Assembly: GCA_009667805.1 (NCBI GenBank)
Contig: CM019064.1
Coordinates: 269,681,662-269,745,661, forward strand
Direction: 5' to 3'
Source of the DNA: Leptobrachium leishanense
Lineage: Eukaryota > Chordata > Amphibia > Anura > Megophryidae
DNA: 64,000 nucleotides
In this document: positions 1 through 12,646 of the stretch, piece by piece
Layout: each line of letters opens with the position of its first letter
Position numbering within the stretch: position 1 is the first letter of the stretch
Notes under the pieces: generated by a model
Told to the model about the DNA's origin: nothing
The model's input: the letters and a program-made list of their open reading frames with translations, nothing else
Databases searched by the model: none
Translations under genes and position numbers: made by a program

Positions 1-29
1 ACTGAGAATTAAAACATTCTTTTTTAGTT

Positions 30-65
30 TGTGTGTGTGTTTTTTTTTTTTTTTTTTAAAAAAAA
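30..65. repeat. Simple repeat: (GT)n, then poly-T and poly-A
   Basis: A short GT run is followed by about 18 T and then 8 A. This is low-complexity sequence. It could be the tail of a retroposed copy, but no body is recognisable beside it. Confidence 0.8.
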
Positions 66-499
66 CCATTGTATTTGAATCCGAAGTAGTGCAACGGCTG
101 TTAAATGATCTGAGTATTAAAAATTGGAATTCTGTGACTTGAGTTTAGTTCTGTTATTTTGTCATTTACACTGAAGTTTGTTATTTTAGTCACTTGTAAT
201 TACTAACACTTCATTACAGCAATGTCATCTTAATATTTTAATTATTTGTTTTATTTTGAATGTTTAGCATCATTGCACATAAACTAATGCTTGAGCTTTT
301 GTTTAATGTTCATTCTCGTCAATAGGAGCAGAATCTGTTAACCTAAGAAAGAAACAAAAATAGAACAGCATTTTCGGGTTGGGGTAACCATGAAACCACA
401 AAAGAGTCCTGTAAATACAAACAATCCCTTGCCTAAATAACACTCACACTAGCTGCTGGGGATAACCCAGATATACAACAAGAGCCCGAAGCTCTTGGG
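66..499. other. AT-rich sequence, nothing recognised
   Basis: AT-rich DNA without a credible coding stretch or terminal repeats. It leads into the telomere-like tract that follows. Confidence 0.5.
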
Positions 500-725
500 G
501 TAACCATAACCCTAAAAGTAACCCCAACTGTAAAACAAGCATAAATACTGTCCTAACCCTAATTGCAAACCATAACCTTAATACAATCCCTAAAAGTAAT
601 CCTATCTCTATTCCTAAAAGTAACCCTGAAACAAGGATCAATAGAACCCTATACATAGTTATAAAACCGAATACCATCTGGAACTCTAAAGTTACCCTAA
701 AACTAAAGAGTAACCCTAAATTCAC
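500..725. repeat. Degenerate telomere-like (CCCTAA)n tract
   Basis: Words such as taaccctaa, ccctaaaagtaac and cctaaccctaa recur irregularly with many substitutions and spacers. This is what an old interstitial telomeric-type repeat, or a MITE built from one, looks like. It is not a chromosome end, because ordinary sequence continues on both sides. A similar tract lies at 13190-13392. The minus-strand open frame across it is a by-product of the repeat. Confidence 0.55.
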
Positions 726-884
726 ATTCCATTGCATTTGAAATTTTTGGTTGCTGATGAAAAATGACGTGAGGCATAGAATTCAGAAGTGAAAAGAATA
801 AATGAATGGATATATTTTTTTAATAAAAACAGGGAAGATTTTTTTACATTGCAACCTTAATTCACCTGATTAAACCTGTTGAAT

Positions 885-1132
885 GAAGCCAACGCAAATC
901 GGGGCATTTCACTGACATCTCGGCACAGTTTGGTGTCTCTGAATAGATTAACCATTACTTCTCTATGGGGAGTTCACTACCTTCAAAGATCACCATATTT
1001 CACTGGCAATTCGCCAATATTTGGTGAACTGCCTGCTTTTTGAATAACCAAATGGCCACGAAATTACACCGTATGGGGAAATTCACTGTTCGGTGCAATT
1101 TTGGAGCCAATTCTGCTCTCTTTGAATAACCC
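885..1132 (-). mobile_element. MITE of the cagggttattcagagag family (partial)
   Basis: The right edge reads ctctctttgaataaccc, the inverted form of the end seen at 18742 and 60543. The interior (caattcgccaaatatttgg-like palindrome, the tctctatgggg stretch, and the caccaaa/tttggtgt words) matches the element at 18741-19579 in opposite orientation. The left edge is eroded. It is non-coding and non-autonomous. Confidence 0.6.
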
Positions 1133-1789
1133 TTTTATATCTCTATCGTCATTGTTCTGACATTTCCAGGCTAGATATCCCAGTCACTTCTTTCTGTTAA
1201 TATACTGTAAGTCTCATATTGCCTGTAGATGGGCGATTTTCTTGTTGTCCTGTGTTAAAGATATTGAATGTTGAGTTTTAATTAAATGTGTTTTTTATGA
1301 AAGCTTTTGGGTATTTTGATCGAGATGGGATGCTGTATTTTTCCACTCTGATGTGTATATACACTGTATTAAAATATAAAGATGCTTATTCTCTCCACTG
1401 GTTTCTGCTGTGAGCAATATTTTCTTGATGTGAATGCCCTTTGCATATTTGTTCTGCTTGGTATATGTCTGGTTGATGTCCGGAGTGGTGATCATTCTTC
1501 GGGGACACTTTACTTTGAAGGGAGCCGCTTGGTGATGGTCTCTATTAGTGACTGTAAATATAAAGGAGCTACATCAGATCACAAACTCACCGGCCTCTCT
1601 TACACATTAATAGAAACAGGTCTATGATGTCAATGATGCACAACTATCTTACTATGATACTGCTCCATAATACGAGGATCAAACTTCAAGTGTTTATTTT
1701 ATTTGCTATATTTTCTATTTATTGCTTTTTTATGTATATCTCTTACTCACATTATGAATTGATACTGTGTGGTTGATGATTTAGGTAAC
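1133..1789. other. AT-rich sequence, nothing recognised
   Basis: No terminal repeats, gene-like coding or RNA gene seen. The 81-residue plus-strand frame at 1382-1627 has no recognisable domain. Confidence 0.5.
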
Positions 1790-2083
1790 CATAGGATCAG
1801 GGGTCAAGTCCTGGGAAAAAAAGTGAGGGAACTCACCCACGAATTCCACAACCCCCGATTACCTGAAGAAAAAATATATAATGTATGTCACGAGTATAGC
1901 AGTACGTGGTGATACCATTTTTATTGGGTTAACCATACATTTAAAAGACAAGCTTTCAAGAGTGTAACCTCTCCTTCAGGTCTGGAAACTATACTGATCA
2001 GTGAAAGGTATCACTACGTACAGGTATACTCGTGATTTTGGCAACTGGACTGACACGTTATATATAATATCTATCTATCTATC

Positions 2084-2927
2084 CAGGCACAAACCCCCCC
2101 AGAATTAATATACACAGGCATTGGACCCCCAAATTAATATACCCAGCACTGGACCCCCAGAACTAATATACCCAGCACTGGACCCCCAGAACTAATATAC
2201 CCAGCACTGAACCCCCAGAACTAATATACCCAGCACTGAACCCCCAGAACTAATATACCCAGCACTGGACCCCCAGAACTATTATACCCAGCACTGGACC
2301 CCCAGAACTAATATACCCAGCACTGGACCCCCAGAACTATTATACCCAGCACTGGACCCCCAGAACTATTATACCCAGCACTGGACCCCCAGAACTATAT
2401 AGACACAGCACTGAGCCTCCAGAATTATATGCACAGCACTGGATCCCCAGAACTATATACACACACAGCACTGAGCCTCCAGAACTATATACACACACAG
2501 CACTGAGCCTCCAGAATTATATGCACAGCACTGGACCCCCAGAATTATATGCACAGCACTGGACCCCCAGAACTATATGCACAGCACTGGACCCCCAGAA
2601 CTATACACACACAGCACTGAGCCTCCAGAATAATATCCACAGCACTGAACCCCCAGAACTATATACACAGCACTGGACCCCCAGAACTATATGCACAGCA
2701 CTGGACCCCCAGAACTATATGCACAGCACTGGACCCCCAGAACTATATGCACAGCACTGGACCCCCAGAATAATATACCCAGCACTGGACCCCCAGAATA
2801 ATATGCACAGCACTGGACCCCCAGAATAATATGCACAGCACTGGACCCCCAGAATAATATACACAGCACTGAGCCCCCAGAATAATATACACAGCACTGG
2901 ACCCCCAGAATAATATACACAGCACTT
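2084..2927. repeat. 29-bp minisatellite (cagcactggacccccagaa type)
   Basis: About 29 tandem units read cagcactggacccccagaa, then c/taatata or taatatacac. The period is 29 bp in the left half (starts at 2141, 2170, 2199) and slightly variable later. A related array in the other orientation lies at 53890-54470 in the sister element. Open frames of 60-100 residues on both strands are by-products of stop-free units. Confidence 0.95.
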
Positions 2928-2933
2928 GTTATA

Positions 2934-2984
2934 TGGGTATATTTGCCCCCAGCTCACGTGGATATATTTGCCCCCAGCTCACAT
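2934..2984 (-). repeat. Two units of the agctgggggcaaatata minisatellite
   Basis: Two near-identical units read tatatttgcccccagctcac followed by g/atg. On the minus strand this is gtgagctgggggcaaatata, the same unit that forms the arrays at 15400-15945 and the distal part of 29868-31255, which sit in elements with unrelated ends. Confidence 0.8.
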
Positions 2985-2985
2985 G

Positions 2986-3050
2986 CAGAGGCAGCTCTAG
3001 ACTTTGTGAGGCATTAGGCCAAATTGAAACGAGGCCCCCTACTGCCACCC
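2986..3050 (+). mobile_element. Possible end of another hAT-type MITE
   Basis: Starts cagaggcagctctagact and continues with gaggcattaggccaaa and gaggccccct words, typical of hAT-type MITE ends. No partner end or target duplication was found, so it may instead be an internal module of the enclosing element. Confidence 0.3.
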
Positions 3051-3247
3051 AAATGCAAGTGATCAAAAATTAACTGTATGAATTGAGTATTTTAAGTCAG
3101 AAAAACTTTCAATCTTATATTTGTCTCATACACATTTCTGTGAGTTTTTTTCTGTGCAGCTCTGTGATGCGATCTTACACACCACCATTACTGAGAATGT
3201 TATAGGAACATTCTACACAACCTGACCACTTTATATTTTTTAAATGG

Positions 3248-3655
3248 TGTGACGTGAGGGCTGCACGAGGGTACGTGTGACGTGAATGCTGCACGAGGGT
3301 AAGTGTGACGTGAATGCTGCACGAGGGCACGTGTGACGTGAATGCTGCACGAGGGTACGTGTGACGTGAATGCTGCACGAGGGCACGTGTGACGTGAATG
3401 CTGCACGAGGGCACATGTGACGTGAATGCTGCACGAGGGCACGTGTGACGTGAATGCTGCACGAGGGCACGTGTGACGTGAATGCTGCACGAGGGCACGT
3501 GTGATGTGAATGATGCACGAGGGCACGTGTGACGTGAATGATGCACGAGGGCACGTGTGACGTGAATGATGCACGAGGGCACGTGTGACGTGAATGATGC
3601 ACGAGGGCACGTGTGACGTGAATGATGCACGAGGGCATGTGTGACATAGCTGTAT
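3248..3655. repeat. 28-bp minisatellite with E-box and CRE-like words
   Basis: About 15 units of gtgacgtgaatgctgcacga plus gggcacgt, period 28 bp (starts at 3305, 3333). Later units carry gatgcacga instead of gctgcacga. Nearly every unit contains cacgtg (an E-box palindrome) and tgacgtga (CRE-like). All three minus-strand frames are open because the unit lacks stops there. This is not a gene. Confidence 0.95.
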
Positions 3656-4709
3656 GAGGGAATGTGTGACATGAGGAATATGTGCATGACATACAGTATG
3701 TGTGATGTGAGAGCTGTGAAAATATGAATGCTATGAGGGCTGTGTTATCTGAGGGAGTTGTATGAATTGGAGCGTTTGTGGGTGATGTGAGCGTATGGAT
3801 GATGTGGGGACTGAAGGGCTGTATGTGAGGATGTGTTGTGGTGGCTGTGTCCGCACTGCAGAGTCAGTGTGTATGCATTTGTGCCCGGTTTAAAATGCTG
3901 AGGAGAGCCAGGAAGGAGTTAACTGAAAAGCAGTGTAGCCGATTAGTTCCCATGCATTCCTCTTTCCCCTGAGTCCCCCCCCCCTGCAGTGTCCCCTCAC
4001 CTCCAGCTGTGATCAGGCAGATGGGACCGGAGTTTGTGAATCTACAGATAGTGTATGTAAGGGGAATAGCCAGTGGACCAGTGGATTCGGCTCAGTGATT
4101 TCCTGACCAGTTTCTGTTGAAGTCTCATCCCCTGATCAGTGATCACAGCTGAGGGGAGGGGAGGAATGCATTGGAAACAAACGGGAGGGTGCAAACGAAA
4201 CAAGTCTTTTTTTTCTGGGTTTTAAATTAAGAAAATGTGTTGTTTTTTCCCCCCTTCTTGGTGGGGGGGGGGTGATCTTATTTTCGTACCTCAGGTGGAG
4301 ATTATTTCTTGTTTTCAGGCATGGCTGCAGCTTTCAGCAGGCAGCCTTCCTGAGCCAGCATTGCCTGTCTTTGCCTTCCACTCTGAGGGTGTGGACTGCC
4401 CATGCCTGACACGCATGCTGTAGAATCGCCGGTAGTACAGGAAGTAGTAGAGATGTCACATGGTGCAGTGCACGCTCGTGACATCATCAGAGGCGGCCGC
4501 TGGACACAATCTTGGAGGACTCCACGCAGGCAGAAATAGATATGACTCCTTCCCCCCCTCCCCTTTAAGCAAACGATGACTGGCCACTCAGATTGAAGTT
4601 GCCAGCGGCCGCTCGTAGGAAGAATAACAGCGGCCGCGTTCCCGCTGAGGGTGAAGTGCGGGAACGCCGTTCCTGCGCGTTCCTGCTGGACTCGAGCCAT
4701 GCATAGGAT

Positions 4710-6584
4710 ATATGTTTTTATATTCTCTCAATAGTATGTACAGGGAAGCTTGAACCTGGTGTTATGGATGCAAACCGCATTACTTTCTATTCAGGATCCC
4801 CCTCAAATGGTCGACCGCATGTGAAGCACAAACAATTATGTTGCCAACGCAAAGACAAAACATGTCATTGGTCGGGACGCGCCTGTGCCAGCGTCCTCTA
4901 CATGGCGGTGGACAGGGGAGCATGCGTGATCCACGATGGAACTTGGAAGAGCAAGGACTGACACGCACGTCCAAGACACAAGGAGACACACTTCCATTTT
5001 CATAATCGAAGTGCAGATTATATAAAAGTTGGCATGTATGTTAGGTCTCTAATTGACTGGGGAAGGACGAACACCAAAACACGTCTCTATTGGAGACATG
5101 GGACTCCCAGTGTTTATTTATTTGTATATTGTTTTTAAATTTATTTTTGTAATTTTTTTTCCAATAAATATATATTTTTTATTTTTTTTAATATTTATTT
5201 GTGACCAAAGTATTTTACTCTTGCCAACGCACAAAGTGTACATTAGTGAGTATACAGAAAGAAGAGGCGATCCACTGTGACTAGGATACTAGCCATAGCA
5301 GTATCAACTGCACACAACATAGTGCCCTGAAACAGTGTATGGCTCCATCTTGTGGTGAGTCTTTTGCATTACAATCATACATACAGAGATGACAATACAG
5401 TATATTACACTATGGGGGGTTCCTTTTTTGCCTTTGTGTTATTAAGGACACTTATTAAAGACACACGAGTGACAAAGAAGGGCTGTGTCACCCTTGATTT
5501 GACCGTACGGTTCTACCACCACAGCCAGGTATATCGTGGCTCTGAAGAATGTGAGTTGTTTGGGGAACCATAAATACCACTGGAAGCTACCCATTTACTG
5601 AATTTATTGTTATGATACTGCACTATTGTTCTTTCTATTTGTATTTGAGGTTGTCTATACTACAGCAACGAGGATGTCCAAAATTACAAAAAATAAAGGA
5701 AAACAATCTAAAGGTACAATGATATATCAAAGAGCAGAAAAAAAATATTTCGAAATCTCTGTACCACACACTCATATTCTCCACGGCCAATAAACTCCAG
5801 CTCTGGTTATAAGGGCGTTCGGTCAAATATCAGCATATGATACTTAGTAGTATACTTGCTTTATACTTACTTTTTACATAGTATCACATGCTAATACCTA
5901 TGAGCCTATGGTGGAAGAGGCTCTAAAATGGGTGAGTGCTTTTCTTATTTCTTACCTGTTATCTTGCGCTGGAATATATTACACTATAGGAGCGCTAGCT
6001 CCAATTCTATATTTTTGAGATGATCCAGAGCAAAAGTTGATGAACACCCTTGGGACCAGAGCCAAAGTTTTTTGACTTTGCAGAATACTAGTGTGCGATT
6101 TAGAGATTTAATAATATATATTTTTTCTAATATTTGAAACATCACTGTACCACTGGTTTGTTTATCTTTATTTTTTGTATTTTAGAGATCTTGGTTGCTG
6201 GGTAAAGAGGAGGATCCACAAAGACTGATTGCTCATATAAGAAAATTTGTTTTCTGTTATTCACATCTAACACTTGCATGTGCACCAATACATGTATTAA
6301 TTTTCATAATCGATTGTATCACAAGAGACCTCCTTTTTATAGTTGTGTTTTATACAATAGTGTTTAAGTAGGAGGTTTGACACTTGTTAGGCTCTAATTG
6401 GCAGCATCACTTATTTTATTGTCACATTTATCACTATAAACCTAATTGGTTTTACATAGCACCTGTTGTGTTCACATAACTCACATATACAGTTAAAACT
6501 GCCTTTGGATAATATTTCCCCATGATTTTTATTATGGCATGTATCCCCGCTGAACCAACAGGCCTGACAAAGCCTTAAGGAAGA
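4710..6584. other. Unassigned sequence, GC-rich then AT-rich
   Basis: A moderately GC-rich stretch (4780-5000) is followed by AT-rich DNA. Short open frames on both strands show no domain, signal or repeat. No terminal repeats were identified. Confidence 0.4.
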
Positions 6585-6655
6585 CCTCGTGGGGCCCCCT
6601 CCTAGGCTAGGGCCCTCGGGCAGTGACTTATTGCCCTAATGTCAGTGCACCCCTG
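6585..6655 (-). mobile_element. Solo end of a hAT-type MITE (caggggtgcactga end)
   Basis: Contains ggggccccctcctaggc, agggccctcgggcagtgac and a terminal tcagtgcacccctg. A second copy of this type of end lies at 57450-57541 (gggccctcgggcaatgcc and cagtccacccctg). Only one end is recognisable at each place. Confidence 0.5.
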
Positions 6656-9600
6656 GTGTCTACAACGCTCTACATATTTTTACTCAGTCACTTTGGTACA
6701 AAAGTAGATTTCTCTAGTCTATTTTTCATTTGATTTTGAATAAATCACATCTACCTTAAAAGAAGACTCGCTTCCCTAAATACCTGGGCAGATTATGCTG
6801 AGAGCATTTGCCCAATTATTTTTTTAATCTGTATTTTAATTTAGTTGAAAAAACTCACCATTTCTCCCTCAGCAATTGGCTGCTCCTCATCATTGGCTAA
6901 AGGGTTCATAACTAAGTCATGCAGCCCCTTTGTAGAACAATAGATTGGTGCTGCGCCTCATTTGCTGACTCCCAGAATGTGTGCTGGATGCAAATTTTTT
7001 GAAATGTTAGCGTTTATCAGGGTAGCAACACAGGCTTGTCTTGATTGTTTATACCATATGCAAACACTGACACTTACTGAATAACCACCTATAATTTATT
7101 ATATCTTTAATCCATGATGCATCATGCAACCAGGATCGGCTTTTGGTATTATTGCTTGATCAGCTCATTATTGCCTTTTATTACAAACTGTACTCTTTTG
7201 GTGTAGCTGCTAGTAAACATTGAATGCAATACTCCATTCTTAAACACAACTGTCAAGTTAACCAATTTGTTGAAATAGGATTGCAAAATTATTCTAAACA
7301 TAAATCACCAGATATACTGTAAATGTTAGGATAAAACAGGACCCAAGCTTTTCTCCCAAGTCTTATCTCTTAGGGTCATTTGGGTATGTCTAATTTCATG
7401 ACAAAACTTCGAAAAAAAAATCTTATTTTGGCGGTTGTACATTTTGAGTATTAATTTTTTTTAAAAAAGTGTGATTTTTGTTTTCATCATATTTCATAAT
7501 TTTTTTTATAGTAAATTAGACAACATGATGGAAATAATGGTATCTTTAGAAAGTCCATTTAATGGCGAGAACAATGGTATATAATGTGTGAGTTCCATAA
7601 ACGAGTAAGAGGAAAAATGGACCTAAATACAAACCGTGCAGAAATGTATAAACAGCAGTGTGTTCTTTCGGACAGACAATGGTAAAATCGTCTGGTCACT
7701 AAGGGGTTAAGAGATATTCCAATCACTTAAAAGATTTTATTTAGTTATTTTATATCTTTTCAAATGGTCACAAGACACAGTTTGTCATACATGACGAAAT
7801 GGAGACATGTATACCAAAATTATAGTATTCAGAAACTGGTTACAGATTTATTTTCCTGACTTTGTGTCAAGTCTCTGTGATACGTCATAACCATAGATGT
7901 TACCATATGTCCTAACTTTTGATGCCAAATAAGAATACCAGAACATCTCACAAACACCTTAAGCTAGCATCAGCACAAATAACAACATACAGTCAAAAGA
8001 TATTCACTGGCTACAGAATGAACTAGAAGAATTCTTCAACCTTACGATAGGTCAGTCTCCACTGTTTGGCCTTCATGGAACAAGATAAAACAAGGAAATA
8101 TTAGATAATTAATATACTAATCATGGTACCAGTAAGATCCTTTGTTTTCTATTTATCAGTCACCTTTAGTAGTATACAAATAACAAAGATCATTGATGAA
8201 TATTAAATGTATAAAGACTTTGCAATGGTGTGATGGAAATAATAGCATATCTACAAAAACCACCAATGAAATAAATTCTGGAAGATGAAAAAAATCAAAC
8301 GCACAAAATATAATTTAAAAAAATTCTAAAATATTAGGACAGGAGGGGAATCTGCAGTGGAATTACAGAATGCACAAAAAATATCTCCATCAAGAATCAA
8401 CATCCCATCCTCACCTACTGAAACATTCTCATAAGAATGTTGACCTGCTCGGCTTATATAATCTGTGTACCTTCTGAGGTTTTTATAGGATGTTGAAGTA
8501 TTTGATTCAATAGCATGATCCTTTTTATTTACCTTGCTTGGCCAAGTGCTATTTTCTATTACTGTATGTTTGTGGAGCCGAATAAATCTCTGGGTTGCAC
8601 ACAAAGCATACCTTCTATTTACTGATGTGATTCAGATTTTTTTTTATTTTTATTTTTCAACTTTACTTTCAGGATACATGTGAGATTGCTGCTAAAGCAC
8701 CTTTCTCCCACATTCTTATGTCATTGTAAGGTCATTAATTCAGTAATGGAGTTACATTTTGCATTTACTTATATTGTCAGGATATCTCTCTTTCGCTCTT
8801 TTTTATTTTTTTATTATTTTTTTAAACGATCGCGAAACTATTAGCTCGAGAAATTCTCCATTATTTGGGATGAAAACGCAAACTGTAATTGTGATAGGAT
8901 TTATCATTTAAGTGAATTGAATATCGTACTTTTCCTACAAAATATTTACTTTGCAATCTGCTTTTCGGTAGATAGTATCCTTCAGATAACCTGTTGTTGC
9001 AGTCTGATAAGGGTTTAAAATTCTTATCATTTTGTAGCAAAATGCTTAATATATGTTAATATATGTGGGTGACAATGCACTGATAGGTCTAAAATGTGCA
9101 GGAGAACCAAGAGGCATATCTGAGAATGTCTTTTACGATCTTTTTTTGCATTCCTTATCTATCTATATGTTCTTGCATCTTTCATATACATTTCAAAGAT
9201 AAAGCTATCTTTATTCCATAATGTCACGGTGATTTAAAACTTTGAAAACCTAAAGCTGAGCAATGTACTCAGTATGTTTCAAACTACACTAGCCCAGATG
9301 AACTTTTAACGCTTATTTACTGTATCCTCCTTAAGCAGTCTGTGATGTGAATTCGGAGCACCACTATTAATTCATGTGACCTGGGTTGCACTTCCTTTGT
9401 TCTTGTGTTTGTAAGCTGAGGCCTTCTAATGTAGGCCGTATCTAAAAAGTAATAGGTCGTTCGGTCTCAATCTTATCCCTTACGCACACAACATTTACCT
9501 CTGCATTGCCATCTAAACTGTATCGCCACTCCCTTAACATCATCTGCTTCCCACAGTCTCATTATATTCACCAGTGTCCCTGTTCAAAATTTTGGAGTTT

Positions 9601-9659
9601 GGAGCTATTCAGAAATGGTCCGAAATATTGGCATTTCGGATTCATCATATATCAAACCC
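6656..9659. other. AT-rich sequence with no recognisable gene
   Basis: About 3 kb of AT-rich DNA. A 92-residue minus-strand frame (8326-8604) has no recognisable domain and ordinary local composition, so I treat it as chance. The only element-like piece is the TTAA end at about 7390-7710. Confidence 0.45.
7390..7710 (-). mobile_element. Fragment of a TTAA-flanked (piggyBac-like) MITE
   Basis: Ends ggtcactaaggggttaa, a typical inward-reading end closing on TTAA (7707-7710), like those of the elements at 16528, 22772, 39540 and 44100. The opposite end is not visible. Confidence 0.35.
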
Positions 9660-9668
9660 TAGAAGTGT

Positions 9669-11419
9669 TTGGAAAAATCATAAATAACATACAAGCACCC
9701 CCTGTCCACTCCCAACCGGCTTCTGTCAAAGTAAACAACCAAACCATACAACACCCCCTAGATGTAGCAAATGCCTTTAATAATTATTTTGTTGGAGGCG
9801 CCACCACCCTGATTGCTGAGCTAAAGAATGACACAGCTGCAGAAAGGCCAAATGCAGGCCAGGCCCCTCCAACCGTGCAGAGACCCCATATCACAGATAA
9901 ATTCAACTTTAGGCCAGTGCCTGTCAGAGTAGTTACTAAACTTCTCTGTAATCAAAAAATGAAATACCAGTCTGGACCTGATCAAATTCCAGCAATGCTG
10001 TTGAAAATCAGTGCGCCGGCAATTGCAAATCCTGTCACAACCCTAATCAATGAATCACTGGCGACTGGATGCATACCCAAACTCTGGAAGACTGCGAGAG
10101 TGGTACCTATTCATAAAAGTGGTGACAGTACTTTGGTATCCAACTACTGTCCGATATCATTGCTCCCTGTATTGTCAAAATTTTTGGAAAAGTGCGTATA
10201 CACGCAATTACGTGATTATTATCAATCCTCAAACTATTTAACCCCAGATCAATCCGGCTTTCGTCCAATTCACTCAACTACAACCGCCCTTTTAAAAGTT
10301 TGCAATGATACCCAAGCTGGCATGGAACAAGGAGACCTAACTGGAGCAATCTTCCTTGATTTTGCCAAGGCCTTTGGCACAGTAGACCATGACATCCTAT
10401 TACAAAAACTTAAAAACTCTGGTATTAGCGATCACACGCTAACTTGGTTTCAATCGTATGTATCCAACAGATCGCAACATGTGTCCATTTCTGGCAGCTC
10501 CTCCCTCCCCCTCCCAGTCACGTGTGGAGTACCCCAAGGCTCGATACTCGGCCCGCTGCTATTCACGATATTCATAAACGATCTGCCCAATATCTGCAAA
10601 GCCTCAACTGTACACATGTACGCAGATGACACCGTAATCTATACCAGCAAGCCAAATCTCCCAATACTGGAGGTTGTGCTGCAAGAACAATTCACAGAGG
10701 TAGAAACGTGGATTGCAGATGATAACAAACTATTCTTAAATACTGACAAAACTGTAACAATGCTCTTTGAAACAGCACCTAAACTACATAAATTGCAATA
10801 TCCCCATCTATGTGTCAGGACAAAATCAAATGGCACGCTGACCACAGTCACTTCTCTCAAATATCTAGGTATGTGGTTAGACCTAAATCTATCCTTTGGC
10901 CCCCACATTGAAAAACTCTCATCTAAACTTTACCCCAAACTAGGCGCCCTTTACAGAAACAAACCCTGCCTGATCCCCGCGGTAAGAAAGCAGACTGTAC
11001 AACAAATGCTTATGCCGGCTATTGAATATGGAGATGTAGTGTATGCAGCTGCCCCGCAAACGCACCTTCATAAACTTACTACATAGTATATCTCATTCTG
11101 CTGCTTTGTGCTACAATGTACCTACATGACCCACCACTGTGACATGTTAAAAGATCTAAACTGGCCATCACTGGAATCTAGACGCACTCTTCACCTTTCC
11201 AACCTGGTGTTTAAGAGATTTTCTGGGAAGCTACCACCCTACCTGAATAGACTGCTTCCCCTAGCAGTTCCCTCATCCTATATCCTCCGATCCAGGACCA
11301 GCCCCTTACTTGCAATACCACAATACAAAAAGAAAGTGGCTCGATGCTCATTTTCCTACAGAGCACCGCAATTATGGAATAACCTCCCAGACGCCATCAA
11401 ATCTTCCCCCAGTTGTAAG
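9669..11419 (+). pseudogene. L2-like LINE reverse transcriptase, decayed
   Basis: The frame shows RT landmarks in order: a QSGPDQIP motif (about 9970), WKTARVVPIHKSGD (10085), SGFRPIHSTTTALL (10255), the motif A segment FLDFAKAFGTVDH (10353), GVPQGSILGPLLF (10525) and the catalytic YADD at 10619-10630. In motif A the Asp usually following AF is Gly. In motif 1 the usual YRP reads YCP. A single in-frame TAG at 11084-11086 breaks the frame, which then resumes unchanged through the C-terminal region (SRRTLHLSNLVFKRF, LWNNLPDAIKSS). The reading frame then meets the hAT insertion and continues at 12655. Function in an intact copy would be reverse transcription of LINE RNA at the nicked target. This copy is inactive. 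L2-like versus another Jockey-superfamily clade was judged by eye. Confidence 0.8.
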
Positions 11420-12646
11420 TAGGGATGAGCTGTTCGATCAGTTCGGAGTTCGACTCGAACATTGGCAGTTTGAAAGTTCGCGAACTTCGAACTTTTTGGC
11501 GTGTTCGGTTCGAGTTCGATTTTTTTAAAAAAAAGTATAAAAAATGCTTAAAAAATACTAAAAAAAATCTAGAAATAAAGAGACTCTTTACTGCAGAATA
11601 TTATAAGCAATGGTTTATTAGATATTGAATTAAAAAACTACCTAATGTCTAGGGGCAAAGATTCTCACCTCTAAATGACCTGTGCTCTCAAACGGCGTAA
11701 ACAACAGGTGTTTAATTAATGTTTGGAAATAACATGAGCTTCTAATTAGTCTGGTCTCATTAATTTGATACATATTTGATACATTGCCTGCAGACTGGGT
11801 GTGGCCTGCACATGTATGAACAAACACTGTGTTTGTTCTGAATTCTAAGAAGTGTTCATTTCTACTATATGATCCTCTGATATGCTGTTTAACCCCTTAA
11901 GGACCAGGGCTCTGTAAAGCCAATAATTAATGATGTAGATGTTACGTCATTTGTCATCAAGGGCTTAATAAAATCTTTATCACACTCCTTAGAGTTAAAC
12001 GTAATATTCCAGTATTTGTATGTCATGTACCTCTCCCGAAGGGCCTATGTGAGCATACAATTATTATTGTGTTAGAAATGTCTATCATAAAGCGTACAAG
12101 CTGAGTCCCTAGAGTCTCTGACTATCCATTGTCATATATACCTTGCATTAATACATATAATACATTCCCTCATCTAACAGGATAATAGCCAGTCCCTGTG
12201 CATTTTAACCCCTTAAGGGTGGCTAGGTGTTGTGTGTGGTTCTCTGATGACGATGTTTCTATACATCCTATAAATCTGTCACTTCACAGGCAGGTTATGG
12301 GGACCTCCTAGGCATTATATTTGAAGGAATTTTTCATTTTTATTTTTAACCCTTATTTTATGAAAAAACTCACTGTTTCTTTAAAAACGTCTGTTTTTAA
12401 AAGGTTTTGTCCTTGTTTCCTGTCCCCCAGGGCACTACCCGGACCCCCATACACCTTTTATGGCAAATATCTTGCATATATGCCCTCTTGGAGGGCACTC
12501 TAAAAATCGAACTTTTGAGTCCCATTGACTTGCATTGAGTTCGGTTCGAGTTCGAACTCGAACTTTTGAAATTGTTCGAACTCGAACTTTTGAAATTGGT
12601 CGAGTTCGAATGCGAACCGAACACGGGGGTGTTCGGCTCATCCCTA
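11420..12646 (+). mobile_element. Non-autonomous hAT element (tagggatgagc ends)
   Basis: Ends are tagggatgagctgttcg and cggctcatccctagt-type, rich in ttcgaactcgaac words. It is flanked by gttgtaag (11412-11419) and gtcgtaag (12647-12654), an 8-bp duplication with one mismatch. The same ends bound the full-length hAT at 28403-35597 and the nested copy at 41879-46178 (reverse orientation). The block cttgtttcctgtcccccagg near the right end is shared with both. It lacks a transposase, so it would have depended on an autonomous relative. Confidence 0.9.

Larger units (their letters stand above)
1798..4701 (+). mobile_element. hAT-like non-autonomous element with minisatellites (copy 1)
   Basis: The element begins caggggtcaagtcctggg and ends ctggactcgagccatg. 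Its inverted end matches the start of the second copy at 51782 (cagggctcgagtcc). It is flanked by a perfect 8-bp duplication, cataggat (1790-1797 and 4702-4709), which is the hallmark of hAT insertion. No transposase is present. Inside, in order, lie a conserved block shared with copy 2 (1798-2060), a 29-bp minisatellite, two units of an agctgggggcaaatata repeat, a fragment resembling another element's end (2986), a 28-bp minisatellite, unique sequence, and a GC-rich inverted-repeat end (4590-4701) containing gggaacgccgttcc. Copy 2 lies in opposite orientation. Confidence 0.8.

Noticed and set aside
500..725. Chromosome end marked by telomeric repeats
   Set aside because: The repeats are degenerate and internal, with ordinary sequence on both sides.
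1945..1990. Hammerhead-like ctgaag...gaaagcttgtc on the minus strand, repeated at 54578-54625
   Set aside because: The core has one base too many next to stem II, stem III does not pair (G against G), and no stem I can be formed in either copy.
3175..3692. Minus-strand frames of 136-170 residues (Thr-Ser-His-Val-Pro-Ser-Cys repeats)
   Set aside because: By-product of the 28-bp minisatellite. All three frames are open over the same DNA.
4302..4700. 132-residue minus-strand frame
   Set aside because: It overlaps the GC-rich terminal repeat of the hAT-like element, and no domain is visible.
8326..8604. 92-residue minus-strand frame
   Set aside because: No recognisable motif and isolated in AT-rich DNA. 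The length is within chance expectation for 64 kb.
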